From Microplitis mediator (Eukaryota > Arthropoda > Insecta > Hymenoptera > Braconidae): a stretch of 64,000 nt of DNA. A model generated the notes under the pieces. It saw only the letters and a list, made by a program, of their open reading frames with translations. It was not told the DNA's origin and made no database searches. The stretch spans positions 11,703,104-11,767,103 of the forward strand of contig NC_079976.1 in assembly GCF_029852145.1 (NCBI RefSeq), given 5' to 3'. The position numbers were made by a program, and so were the translations under genes. This document shows positions 44,653-56,392 of the stretch, in pieces. Positions within the stretch are counted from its first letter, which is position 1; every line of letters starts with the position of its first letter.

Positions 44653-45703
44653 AACATGAGAAAAAATTCGACATCGACCCGAGGTTTGAAATTATTTAAA
44701 TAAAATAAATAGTTATCCGGTGAGCCAATTCTGGTGACACCTATGAGCAAAAATTTCGACTTCGACCGAGCAATCGACCCAACGTCTTGATTGAAACGAG
44801 AGATCCGGGATAGACGCCGAACTGAACGGCCACGTTATTTTTTTTATTTGAACAATTCGACCCGACCAAACGACCAATTTCGATTTCGACGTACGAACAA
44901 TTTGAATTACGACCGAAGATCAATCCGAGTTTGATCAACGAAAAATTAATCGCGACCAATAATTTCGACCGACAAATAACCGATTAAGTGAACAAGTGAA
45001 CAAGCCGAAGCCTCGGCCCGAAACTGAACAAAGTGTACAACCGATTTGTTAATGAACAAGTGAAGTGCAATAATAATTAATTAATAAAATAATTAATTTC
45101 GCGTAATAACTTGTGATAGTGAAATTGAACGCGTTACCGAAATAAAATATCATTTTATATTTTATTTTATTTCATCGAGCAATTCTGAGAATTACGGATT
45201 ATCCGTGTCTCATTCGTACCGAGTCGAGTCTTACGTTTACAATACTCTGACGTCATTCGTCAAGTATTTTGTGTGAAAAATAAAATGATTTTATTTTAAT
45301 TTCGTCAACCGACTGTGTTTTCTCCGAGCAATGAACTAATCGTGTTTTTCGATCAACTACGACTTTTTTTTGATAATTTTGTTTATATCGAGTCAAGCCG
45401 ACAACGGCAAATTATTATTTTGTTTGTAACCGATTATTTTTGTGATACCGATCAATTACTTTCTATTTAATATACGACTAATTATTTTGTGTTAATTCTG
45501 ATTAATTATTTATTATAATCTTAAGTGCCTGACCTTTCCTCGATCCGCCACCCTGAGCCGAGTTATATTTCGATAATTGTTTTTTTTTGGTGATTATAAA
45601 ATCACCTGGCGCCCAACTAATAATTTTGAACAAGGTTGCCAAAAATCGTACGTGTATTCGGACTTCACTCCGGTAGATCCCCGGTGGTGAAAAACCCGTT
45701 ACA
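44650..45703 (+). mobile_element. Solo LTR, TSD ATAT
   Basis: This 1054 bp unit starts TGTAACATGAG and ends AACCCGTTACA, with ATAT on both sides. It is the best-preserved member of the family that includes 6096-7157 and 44009-44555. It holds ATCGAGTCAAGCC, GATCCGCCACCCTGAG and CACCTGGCGCCCAAC (TGGCGCCCAAC at 45607-45617). No coding frame is present. Confidence 0.75.
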
Positions 45704-45717
45704 ATATATATATATAT

Positions 45718-47560
45718 TGTGACATTTTAAATTTCACTATATAATTCAACGCCGACACGTGGTCACTAATTTATTTATTTAACCCTCGCAGATTTGAATC
45801 ACAGTGGATACACTGTGTATACCCGGTGATGAAATGGAACAAACCCACCGTGTAACCACGGTGGATCCACGGTGTTTACATTTCCACGGTGTTTCCACCG
45901 TGATTCAAATCTGCGAGGGAATCTTCACATTATTATTAAATAATGTAAGGTTATGTTATTTTGACAGCTGCCGTATTTTGACTTGGCCGATCACGACTGT
46001 TTAAATAATTTCCCGCTTATAGTATTAATTCATCGTTCAGTTGGCAGCTTGGTACGAGAAGGATCCGAGATTCGAAATATCAAATAATAATACTAGTAAT
46101 AAGTTAGTTTGTAATAAATTAAGTTTAAGTTGGTATCCGTACAGTTTTAGAGATTTAGGTACTCGTTTGCCGGTCACCAGGGGCCAAGAGAAAATGACGA
46201 CATCAACCCACATGCTCAACCCGATGACAACAGCTGACAATAGCCGAGGGACGGATTGTGTATGATTCCCGCCGGTGGAACTTTCTGAAGTTGACATCAT
46301 CTAGCGAGTTAGCCTGCAGGACGACTAAAAGTACTCGAGGGGCCAAATCGACTGGGTCATTTGCAATAGAGCTCGGCGTTAGACGTTATCGAAGCGCCGC
46401 TAAGTGTGTAAGCCCTGAACTAAAATCTACCAAGAGGGAACAAGAACAACCGACGCCATTCTGGATCGTACCTCGGTGTTACTGACACGTTTTTGAAGTA
46501 TTGCAATTATTAACATTAATTACGGCGTGATTACGTTTGAACTTACTAAGATTGTAATAAACTTAGTAGTCAGAATTTCCGGTGCTTAATTCGGTATTCA
46601 CCGACTCATAAATAATCCGAAGTAAATATCAATTATATTATAAATCGACGTGGGAAATCCGTGCCGAAGATTTCTCGTACGACACCGATACTGGTGATTT
46701 TCCATCCGCGTGCGGATAGACACTTAATTCAATTTTTGATCAACAAGTCAATAGCAACGCAGTTCGGTGGTCGATCAAGTCAAGGTCGACACCAACTAAT
46801 TGTTCTGGTGGAACCACCGCCTGTTGGAGAGTGAAGACGCTGTCCTCGGCCTGGCATTTTTTGAATTCATCGACCACGTAGAGACGACGGGAAAACTTCG
46901 AGAACATCGACCGGTGAGGGAGTCTATGAAATTTATTTCGAGGAATAACTCGAGTTGACGCCAGATACTTTTTGTTTGGTTTGTTTCTTAAATAGAACTG
47001 TATTGTTATTCAGTGAGAGTAGTGCGATTTGACAACTCGATTTATTCCACTGGTATGACGTGACTGCCTGTAAACATTGAACTTGACATCGCTGGTTATT
47101 TTGTTTTGTTTGAGTTTTTATGTAGAGTTAATTGGTTTATTATATTAGTATTAATTGTCACTGCATATTTCGAGTCTCGTTATTGCGTTTCTTTTTTTTT
47201 TTTGTATTTTCCGAACCCCGGTTATTATTATTAAATTACTTATTAGTATTATGATAACATTCGGACGTTAATTATATTTCGAAATCCTGAGTTACCGACG
47301 GGTGCGGAGACCCAAGGAATTGACATTTTGAATTGGTTGAATTTAATCTGACAATTAAATTATTACTGATTACTGTATATTAATTCAAATTAATTTTATA
47401 ATTTATTTAATTCGTAATAAGAATACTGAATTGACTGTGTATGTATTAATTGTAGCACATGAGGAAGTCAGGAAACTGACGAAACGTTGTACAAAGTTTC
47501 AATAAACATTGAAACAATTCTATCCAACAAAGAGGAGAATTGAATCATATTGTTAATTAA
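45718..47560. mobile_element. LTR-like / leader sequence related to 20430-22480
   Basis: It begins TGTGACATTTTAAATTTCAC directly after a short TA run. Near 45790-45915 a word array around CCACGGTG is present. The block at 46380-46475 (GCCGCTAAGTGTGTAAGCCC, GCCATTCTGGATCGTAC) matches 20900-20985. AATAAA occurs at 47501-47506. The right boundary is not defined and no protein domain is recognised. Confidence 0.4.
47459..47506 (+). other. Hammerhead-like stem-loop before AATAAA
   Basis: ATGAGGAA is followed by GTCAG-GAAA-CTGAC (47467-47480), a 5 bp stem with a GNRA loop, then GAAACG. This resembles the CUGANGA - stem II - GAAA core of hammerhead ribozymes, but the essential C is A and one extra A precedes the stem. 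It is therefore a resemblance or a dead copy, not a ribozyme call. Confidence 0.25.
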
Positions 47561-48003
47561 AAAAGTTAATATTGCAATTGAAATTTTGTATCGTTAACAT
47601 TAAAGTTATAACTATGTGTGTAATATATTTTTTAAGAAATACTATTCGTAATTATTAAAGAAGATGATTTGTTGACAAATGTGTAAATTTTAATATTTGT
47701 TTACTATACAACTTTTATTGAATGAATAAGTTGATATGACTGCTTAAATAATTTCTAAAACAATTTATGTCTCTTAGTTTATTTTTAATTATTAATTTTT
47801 ATTCAACTTTTAAATTATTAATTAAGTTTCTTTTGCATTTCTAATTTTCAGTTTAATTTAGATTTTTAAACTTTTTTAAATATCCCGAATTGTTGTCTTA
47901 GATGTCGCTCTTTTTTTTAATCTTTCTGTTCCGCTAGTGCTGCTGCGAGTAGTTGGTGGAGAAAAAATTTAACCAGTGCATAAATAATAATAACAGTAAG
48001 AAA
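47561..48003. other. AT-rich DNA, no gene seen
   Basis: This is unassigned sequence up to the dispersed repeat that starts at 48004. Confidence 0.3.
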
Positions 48004-49065
48004 AAAGGCCATTCGGCAGCTGAAATGGAAGGTAAATTTTCCAATTAATCTATATAAAAAAATTCATTTATACATATTTTGTGATAGATGTTAGTGTATA
48101 GTCATGATATGAAATTAGGCTCGTTTTCTAAGAGTGAGGGTAAAAAAGGACAACGACTATTTTCGATAGAGAACTTCAGATTGTTGATTTGAAAAAACAT
48201 TATATAGGTAATGTACCAAACTAACTTTCACGTAAACGAAGTATAGAAAATTTAATTAGTATAAGATCATAATTATAACTGCTATTACGATGGTAAGACC
48301 AGTTATAATTATAAGACGTAAAGATACGATTGAAACATCATAGATAATAAAAGAAATACTTTTAAAATATAAAATAGCTGTGAAATTTACAGGTTATTTT
48401 CTTCACAATAAAACACAACTTTCGTGATTAGATTATAATGAGACATCCATAAGTTATGTGGAATGAAAACCATATTTTTAATATTTTTTGATTCCATTAA
48501 AATTTTCAAGGCTATCGAATTATTGGGAGAAATGGTAATAACATAAAGTTTAGGTTCATAAATTAAAGATTATTAAACAAGCTTACAGATACTTTTTAAG
48601 AAAATTGTCTATAAATATTAGTTTTAAAGTTATATTAGCTTTAGCAGTGATTAAAAACTGATTTTTACGAACAATCATGAACACTTTAAACAGCCATAAC
48701 TTCTGAACTATTCGACTGATTCAGCCCATTTGCAAATTTGATCAAGATAATCGCCTATAGAATAAGTGTAAAAAATTTCATTAAGATCCGATATGAACTG
48801 TGGATGCTATCGCAATGACAAGACCAGTGATAATCATAGGGAGTAGAGGTACATTTGATACATCATGAGTAATAAAAGAAATACTTTATAGGAAATTTGC
48901 TGCTCTACAAAAATTATCTCATAATTAGTCGACTCAATCAACTGTTTAAAATATATTCATCATCAAACTTCAATGTACACTAATTTTAACAGTTTTTGAT
49001 TAATAATTCGAACAATTTCAATTTAATTTATGAGTTTCGGGGAAATTCGTACAATCTTGAGTTTC
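48004..49065 (+). repeat. Dispersed repeat R-A, copy 1
   Basis: It starts AAGGCCATTCGGCAGCTGAA and continues TGGAAGGTAAATTTTCCAAT. The part at about 48680-48830 (CTTGATCAAG... ATTTCATTAAGATCCG) matches 53045-53170. An 80-90 bp stretch around GACCAGTTATAATTATA (about 48280-48360) is repeated directly at about 48810-48890. No coding domain was seen. Confidence 0.55.
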
Positions 49066-49069
49066 AACA

Positions 49070-49911
49070 TTAGACTGGGTCGAAAATATTGACTATTTTT
49101 TTTTTTCATAGCTATGTCAAAAATATTATTCAGAATGACAAAAAAAAATTTTCATGAAAGTTTGAGCCCTTAATATTAATTTTAAGAGGTATATCATCAC
49201 TATTTTTAATTTTAATTCATAATTTGATGTTTTACGTCAGAACTGCTAAAACATTGGAGTAAAAAAAAATCATTTTTACTTATTCTCATGTAAAATTCAA
49301 TTCCCTACAAAAAAGGTCTGATTCAAAATTTTCGTCAGGCAAGCCGTTTCCGATTACTTAAGCTTAATAAAGTGATATATTTTTTCGATTTAACATTTTT
49401 ACTTTTGAATTTTGTAACTGACGAATCAATAAATATCTCATAAAGACCATAACAGATTTTTGAAGGAAATTAAATGTTCTACAAAAAAGGTCTCTTAACA
49501 TTTTTTGCTAAATTTACTCCTCCAAAAGTTATTCGAAGTTGAATTTGAGTCAAAACGATTTCAATAACGTGAATAACTTTCAAAGGAGTGACTTTAGCAA
49601 AAAATGTTAAGAGACCTTTTTTGTAGAGCATTAAATTTCCTTCAAACATCCGTCATGGTCTTTATTAGATATTTATTGATTCGTCAGTTACAAAATTCAA
49701 AAGTAAAAATGTTAAATCGAAAAAATATATCACTTTATTAAGCTTAATTAGTCGGAAACGGCTTGTCTGACAAAAATTTTCAATCAGACCTTTTTTGTAG
49801 GGAATTGAATTTTACATACGAATAAGTAAAAATGATTTTTTTTACTCCAACGTTTTAGCAGTTCTGACGTAAAACATCAAATTATGAATTAAAATTAAAA
49901 ATAGTGATGAG
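49070..49911. mobile_element. Partial FB8-family foldback
   Basis: The left end TTAGACTGGGTCGAAAA and both arms up to AAAAATAGTGATGA are present. The outer part of the right arm is missing, so only one terminus remains. Modules CTACAAAAAAGGTC lie at 49306-49319 and 49479-49492 and inverted in the other arm. Confidence 0.75.
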
Positions 49912-49936
49912 AGTAATTAAAGAAAAGAGTTAGATA

Positions 49937-50281
49937 CCCATACAAAAAAAATAATTGGCCCATTACTGGGTCGTGGATGGCTGCCAATTTTCAAGCATCG
50001 GCCGAAGATCGGCTAAATATCGGATGATAACGGTATGCCAAGCATTGCAGTCGCAAGCATTGGCCATTCGTGGCCATCAATCATCGGGCAAGCTTGGTAT
50101 AAAGATCACTCGATTAAACCGTAGGCCAACGAACGGCGGTTAGTTGTGCGCCGTTTTTATAAACAAACAGACGGATGCATGCACGGGCCAGTATAGTTAG
50201 CGATTTATTGGCCAATCATTGTAAACTAGGCATCGGCTGATCTATGGGAAAATTTCGAAGCTCGGCGACTTCATATGGGTA
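49937..50281. mobile_element. Small word-repeat element (GGCCATCAATC / AAGCATTGGCC words)
   Basis: The ends read inward TACCCATA on both sides. Inside, words such as AGCATCGGCCGAAGATCGG, AGCATTGGCCATTCG and GGCAAGCTTGG recur. No tRNA-like core was found. The style resembles the sequence at 61720-61810 and 63550-63660. Confidence 0.4.
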
Positions 50282-50495
50282 CCGATTAACGAAAGGGTTC
50301 TCGTAGTTACCGAACTAATGCTAATAAACAAATAACTAGGTCCGTGAGCCGTTTTATTCGGAAGTTATCATGATCACAAGAAATCGATTAATTAATTGAC
50401 ATCAGGGCTCGCCTCAACTAAATTACTTCTTTTAAAAATAACATTGAGTAATTAATTTTACGTAGTATTATAATTCTTCCTTAATTAATTTTCTA
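50282..50495. other. AT-rich DNA
   Basis: Nothing was recognised. Confidence 0.3.
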
Positions 50496-50844
50496 CACGG
50501 AGAAAATTTCATGGTAAAAGTTACCATCAAGTTATAGTACAATTTTTAAACTGAATTATATGATTGATAATATCATTTAAATTATTAAATGAAGAATCTG
50601 AATGGTAGTATTTACCATCTATATGGTAAAGTTTACAATTATTTATGATAACCAGAAATTATAACTGTTATTATCTTAAATAATTACTACTATTATAAAA
50701 AATCGTAATTCTTGATAACCTGATGGTTATAGTTACTATCAGCCAAAATAATGATGACCATCTAAGCTAATAAAAAATTAAAATATAAGCTTTATAGTCT
50801 GACGCTTGTCTATGTGTAATTTGATTAACTGGGGAAGTGATTAA

Positions 50845-50916
<72 letters not shown>

Positions 50917-51296
50917 ACATAAATACGGGGTCGCACACTCGCCCGTGAACATGCACACGGGTGCGCACACACCCGCGCGAACACATGTACACACATGCGC
51001 ACACATATACCCACGCACGTACACATGCACACACACGCGTAAGCACACACACATTCTTAGTTGAGAATTTTTCAACTTTGAATGGTAACAGTTACCATCT
51101 TTTATTGTACTAATTATAATTTTTAATAATTACAATTAGCATCTTCAATAGTAACCGTTACCATCATCAATTGTAACTGTTATCATTTTCAATAGTAATA
51201 CTAATTATTATAACCACTGAAAAATGTTATTACCATTTTAGATAGTTAAAATTACTATTTTTGTTTTGTAGATACAATAATTAATTTCTCTCCGTG
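50496..51296. mobile_element. TA-flanked MITE of GATGGTAACTGTTACCATC words, with AC repeats
   Basis: The ends CACGGAGAAAATTTC and the inverse TTTCTCTCCGTG are bordered by TA (50494-50495 and 51297-51298). Both flanks are arrays of ATGGTAA / TTACCAT on both strands. The centre is a pure AC microsatellite (about 50850-50914) followed by a degenerate AC/CG region. No protein is encoded. Confidence 0.75.
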
Positions 51297-51298
51297 TA

Positions 51299-51780
51299 CA
51301 TGATCATATAAGATTCATCCTATTTTGATATACTTTAAAAAGTGTAGAGGTGATTGAAAGTGAGTAAAGTACCTGAAACAAATCGAGCGACAAAAGAGCA
51401 CCCTCAGCGCTTTCGCGCTTGAGGTATGCAATAATTGCACGTTTATAAGTGTCCTTATTTTTCGTTAATTAATTAGAGTTATACTGAGTATGGACGTGAA
51501 CAATACGAGCAAGCATTTACGATTAAGTGATAAATTCACAAATTTACATATTGATGAGATTATGTAGACATATGATCACAGCCCTGTTTAGAAAATTTCA
51601 TAGAATCCATGAGAATCTCATAAATTCCTATAAAAATTTTATAAGAATGAATGAGTTCTATAAGAAGTGCGATAGTATAGGGCCTTATACATACAGCTAT
51701 AAGAATCTATCGGATTTTTTAAGCAGGGAGAATAGAGACACGGTCGTCTCACGCCGTGACGTTTACACACACCCAGAGAG
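51299..51780. other. No gene recognised
   Basis: A stretch around 51590-51715 repeats short ATAAGAAT phrases (AATCCATGAGAATCTCATAA and similar). Otherwise it is unassigned. Confidence 0.3.
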
Positions 51781-52437
51781 GAAAGTACCACGGGCCCAGG
51801 CTTGGCCCAACTTTGTAGAATCTTGGGCCAGGCTTGTAAGCCAGTCTTGGCCCAGCTTTGGTAGAAGCCTGGAATGATAATCTCGGGCCAAGCCTGGTTG
51901 CCAGACCTGGCCAATGCTTGGTTACCAGACCTGGCCCATGCTTGGTTGTCAGACCTGGCCCAGGCTTTCAGGAAACGAATAAATTTGATCAAAAACAAAT
52001 TTATTATTATCAACCTCGTAGAATTCATGATCATTAACGTTTTAATTATCTAAGGGAGGTAAACAATGTGAAAAAAACTCGGTGGAAATTCTGCTGGACT
52101 CTGGGCGTGAACTGCCGTCCTTCTGATTACTGGGTCCGAACGGTAGCTACTGGACGAACCTACTAACGTTGAACTGGTACATTTATGTGATCTACTTATA
52201 TAAACCATAGGTATATCCAAACTTAGAAAATCCTACCTTGGCCCAAGTCTGGGTTGCCATTGGACGGCCAAGGCTAGGTTACCCAGTCTTGGCCCAAGCC
52301 CGGGTAATCATTGTAACGGCCAAGGCTAGGTTACCCAGTCCTGGCCCGAGCCTGGGCCAATATAGGTGTGCCAAAGCTAGGTTCCCGAGTGTTGGGCCAA
52401 GTAGGGGCCCGTTGTTCAACTCTGGCAGCTCCTGTAT
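51781..52437. mobile_element. Word-repeat element (GCCCAAGCCTGG) with tRNA-like core
   Basis: The left array (about 51795-51970) repeats CCAGACCTGGCCCATGCTTGG-type words. The right array (about 52235-52415) repeats GGCCAAGGCTAGGTTACCCAG. The ends may be CCCAGAGAGGA and an imperfect inverse near 52427-52437. A tRNA-like module on the minus strand lies about 115 bp after the left array. Confidence 0.55.
52090..52165 (-). promoter_or_regulatory. Degenerate tRNA-like module
   Basis: On the minus strand TTCGTCCAGTAGCTACCG stands in A-box position, CCCAGTAATCAGAAGG is shared with the module at 27243-27308, and AGTTCACGCCC is a weak B box. It is more decayed than its relative. Confidence 0.5.
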
Positions 52438-52452
52438 GGGCATATATACATA

Positions 52453-52540
52453 TTAGGGTGTCCGTTATTTTCCAAATTAGGTTTTTTTACTTGGCCATGA
52501 TATAAATTATTTCTTTCTGATCCAAAAATAATAAAAAAAA
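52453..52540. mobile_element. Terminus of a foldback (TTAGGGTGTCCGTTATTTTC)
   Basis: About 85 bp of a foldback end. The inverse of TTTTCCAAATTAGG and GGCCATGATATAAA occurs at about 57285-57335, and CGGACACCCTAATA at 58270-58285. The sequence changes to repeat R-A at about 52541. Confidence 0.6.
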
Positions 52541-53193
52541 GAGCCATCCGGCCTTACCCGGAATGGAAAGGTAGATTTCTCATTTAGATACAAAAATTTG
52601 GTGAACTTAATAAAAAATAAAGTACTGAATTAAAAATACGTTACGGTAGTGTAAGCAATTTTATATGTTATTTCTAATAATTTCAAAATGATATGGCATA
52701 ACCTAAAATTATTTAATAAATAATAAAAAACGATGATTATTATATCAAATAAGATACTTATTTAAAACTACAACATGAATTTCAAGGAACTGAGGTATGC
52801 CATATCATTTCGAAGTTATTAGAGGGGTAAGCTGCAAAAATAAGCTTTTTTTATTTTTTGTGAAATTTTTGATATCATCAAATTGTCAGAAAAGTTGTTT
52901 TGAAAAATCAAGTATTACAGTGAAAATCAAAGCTAATCGTTCAAATTTTGAGATACTTTTTACAGAATTGAGTTATCATTTTCGGTTCAAAAGTTATTTC
53001 AGGATAAAGCCAGAAAATTCATTTTTATGAAAATCAGAAAAAATTTCAAACACCCACAACTTCCAAACTAATTGACCGATTGGGCTCATCTTCGAACTTG
53101 ATCAAGGTAATCATCCAATAAATAAGTGTATAAAATTTCATTAAGATCCGTTAAGAATTGCGGGCGCTACCGTGATGATAAGGCGCGTTACAA
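52541..53193 (+). repeat. Dispersed repeat R-A, copy 2
   Basis: It starts GAGCCATCCGGCCTTACCCG and GGAATGGAAAGGTAGATTTC, an altered form of the start of copy 1, and ends GATAAGGCGCGTTACA in a TA run. The sequence from 53045 matches copy 1 from about 48685. A 77-codon frame at 52797-53030 has no recognised domain. Confidence 0.55.
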
Positions 53194-53201
53194 TATATAT
53201 A

Positions 53202-53930
53202 TGTCGGAGATAAAATAATACTTGGGTTTTTCCTGAGACTTGGGAAAGTCCCAACTATATTGAGTTCGTTTTTAGACAATAAAAACTTAGTAAAAATATT
53301 TTACAATTTAATCCGCTTAAGATTTTGTTGATTTTCATATTTACGTTTATGACGGTAGACTTAAGTCGAAGGAGCCCGTCTGGGCATCCAACGTAGACAC
53401 GATCGAGAGATTGCAATATTTTCGGTATAATGAGTTTTTAAACATATGGAAGTAATTGTACGAGTTTGTAAAATTACCTGAGATATAGTTTTGGTCGATT
53501 CAGGGACTCAAGAATATTGGGTACAGAGAGTTAGTTCTAATTGAGCAAAAGAACGGACGACATTGCTATCCGACCGATCGTGTATTCGTTTCGATTTTAA
53601 CTTTACCGCCGCGCACATTTTACAACAGTAACTAGAGTATTGTCAATAGTTGTTATTCTCTAGTAGACTAATCGCTTGTAATAATTTGTGTATTTAATAT
53701 TGTGTATTATTTGATATTTTTGTAATCTTTAATATTCTCTTGGATATTTTGATATTGTGTAGCTGTCAAATACTGATATTATTGCTTGTAATCTTATTGT
53801 TCAGTGTGTACGATATTTGTGAGTAGTAATTACCTGTGTGCATTCGTTAATTTGTTTAATAAATAAGATGAGTGGCAAAGATAACAACGTAGAGCCGAGT
53901 CTCATTAATACCTTCACTGTTAATTCGACA
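53202..53930. mobile_element. Solo LTR (TGTCGGAG...TTCGACA), TSD TATA
   Basis: The 729 bp unit has the inverted tips TGTCG/CGACA and TG...CA ends, and TATA borders both sides. It lies in a TA run between repeat R-A and FB9. It has no coding capacity. It differs from the TGTAAC family; superfamily unknown. The duplication sits in TA-rich DNA and so is weak evidence alone. Confidence 0.55.
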
Positions 53931-53940
53931 TATAGATATA

Positions 53941-54960
53941 TTAGGGTGATCCAAAAAATAACAAATTTTTTTTTTTTTCTTCCAAACAGGTTCAAAAGTT
54001 TCATTTAGATAAAAAAAGACGCTTGTGAAAGTTAGAGCTCTTAATATTAACATTACGAGGTTCCTCATCGCACTTTTCTATTTTCCATAAGAATAACATG
54101 GGAAAAATTTTTTTTACGTCTTCTGATTTTTATAAGTAGCTAACGATGCGTCATAGGAAGAATTGGCAGGCATATTTTTGTAGGGAATTGAATGCTCTAC
54201 AAAAAAAGATTCTTATCATTTTTTGAGGAATCTATTTGTTCAAAAGTTATTTGAGGTTGAAGTCGAATTCATATTAAATTTTGAGATTTTCTACTTTTCC
54301 GGCGGAACTATCAGACTTATTACAAAATATCATCTGACCTTTTTTGTAGACAATTTTATTCTCTAAAAGTTATTTTGAATAAAGTTTTTTCGAATTCCGC
54401 ATTGTTTTCTAGTTATTATTATTTTAATGTCAAGCTCTTAAAATCGATCAGAAGACTATTTTTTTATGAGCGTGACATTAAAATAAAAATAACTAGAAAA
54501 CAATGCGGAATTCGAAAAAACTTCATTCGAAATAACTTTTAGGGAATAAAATTGTCTACAAAAAAGGTCTGATGATATTTTGTAATAAGTCTGATAGTTC
54601 CGCCAGAAAAGTAGAAAATCTCAAAATTTAATATGAATTCGACTTCAACCTCAAATAACCTTTGAACAAATAGATTCCTCAAAAAATGATAAGAATCTTT
54701 TTTTGTAGAGCATTCAATTCCCTACAAAAACATGCCTGCCAATTCTTCCTATGACGCATCGTTAGCTACTTATAAAAATCAGAAGACGTAAAAAAAATTT
54801 TTCCCATGTTATTCTTATGGAAAATAGAAAAGTGCGATGAGGAACCTCGTAATGTTAATATTAAGAGCTCTAACTTTCACAGGCGTCTTTTTTTATCTAA
54901 ATGAAACTTTTGAACCTGTTTGGAAGAAAAAAAAAAAGATTTGTTATTTTTTGGATCACC

Positions 54961-54964
<4 letters not shown>
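53941..54964. mobile_element. Foldback FB9, same family as FB6
   Basis: TTAGGGTGATCCAAAAAATA to its inverse. Arms of about 490 bp contain GAATGCTCTACAAAAAAAG and ATTGTCTACAAAAAAGGTC (54556-54569). The loop is the reverse complement of the FB6 loop. Confidence 0.8.

Positions 54965-55003
<39 letters not shown>
54965..55003. repeat. TA microsatellite between FB9 and FB10
   Basis: A pure TA run. The flanking foldbacks both end in TA. Confidence 0.9.
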
Positions 55004-55006
<3 letters not shown>

Positions 55007-55007
<1 letters not shown>

Positions 55008-56316
55008 TAGGGTGCTCCGTTTGAAACGAAGATTTTTTTTTTTTCGTTCCCCATCAAAAATCTTGTTCTACATGTAAAAATAAAAATTCAGTGAAATTTT
55101 GAGCTCTTAATAACAATTTTAAGAACTGGAACAACGTCGTTGAAGTTTTCCCATGCTAAAAGCATGTAAATTTTGATTCTTTTCTTTTTATCGAATAAAA
55201 CTCAGCCCCATATTCACGTATCTTATCGGTTCAAAGTTTTCTTGGAAGAGAATTGTATGCTCTCTGAAAAAGCCTGTATGTGTTTAGCAGTACCTTCAAC
55301 TACAGCCCTCGTGGAAGCCTTGAAAGTCTAATTTCCTACGAAATTAGTGGTTTTTTGTTGTTAACTTGTAAACGGTTGACTTTTGGGAAAAAAAGTACAT
55401 GACATTTTTTGTAGGAAATTTAGTCTTCTACAAAAAAGTTCTCATAAGTCAAATCTCTGAAATCAATATTTGAAAAGATATGTGAACTTTAACTAAGTAA
55501 AATTCGAAATTTTAGCTAAATGTCAAGATTAACGGTTTTATAATTCAAAACCATTACATAAACCATGTTTTTTTGAACATAATCCATCTGTTAGGTCCCG
55601 AGGACATCGAAAATTCGAACGAGATTCTTCAAACCTGTGTTTTAATCATTCAATATTTCAAAAGAATTACAAATGAGGTTAGTACTTAAGAACAATTTCG
55701 ATGAATAATTACGGGCATTTTATATTTTATATAAATATATATTAATCGATACTTACCATAAGTTAATAACTGAATATATTGTATAGTATTGAACATTGAC
55801 ATTTAGCTAAAATTTCGAATTTTACTTAGTTAAAGTTCATGTATCTTTTTAAATATTGATTTTAGAGATTTGACTTATGAGAACTTTTTTGTAGAAGACT
55901 AAATTTCCTACAAAAAATGTCATGTACTTTTTTTCCCAAAAGTCAACCGTTTACAAGTTAACAACAAAAAACCACTAATTTCGTAGGAAATTAGACTTTC
56001 AAGGCTTCCACGAGGGCTGTAGTTGAAGGTACTGCTGAGCACATACAGGCTTTTTCAGAGAGCATACAATTCTCTTCCAAGAAAACTTTGAACCGATAAG
56101 ATACGTGAATATGGGGCTGAGTTTTATTCGATAAAAAGAAAAGAATCAAAATTTACATGCTTTTAGCATGGGAAAACTTCAACGACGTTGTTCCAGTTCT
56201 TAAAATTGTTATTAAGAGCTCAAAATTTCACTGAATTTTTATTTTTACATGTAGAACAAGATTTTCGATGGGGAACGAAAAAAAAAAAAATCTTCGTTTC
56301 AAACGGAGCACCCTAA
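55007..56316. mobile_element. Foldback FB10 (TTAGGGTGCTCCGTTTG ends), near-perfect arms
   Basis: The arms 55007-55526 and 55796-56316 are almost identical over 520 bp, with a loop of about 269 bp. Only a handful of differences were seen by eye. A variant module TCTACAAAAAAGTTCTC occurs at about 55426. The ends resemble FB7. Confidence 0.85.
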
Positions 56317-56392
56317 TATACATACATACATATATAAACTTTTGAGTGGATGGTATTTTTTGACTCTACTAGATAAAATAAGATATATGGTG

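Noticed and set aside
44451..44750. Frames with long Tyr-Ile repeats
   Set aside because: They are caused by the TA microsatellite between two solo LTRs.
50767..51075. Cys-Val and His-Thr frames
   Set aside because: They are artefacts of the AC microsatellite inside a MITE.
5838..52165. Functional tRNA genes at the tRNA-like modules
   Set aside because: A and B boxes are present but acceptor and anticodon stems do not pair properly and all lie in repeat elements.
31220..54964. Active inversion of the FB6/FB9 loop
   Set aside because: The two loops are reverse complements, but insertion in opposite orientation explains this without any inversion system.
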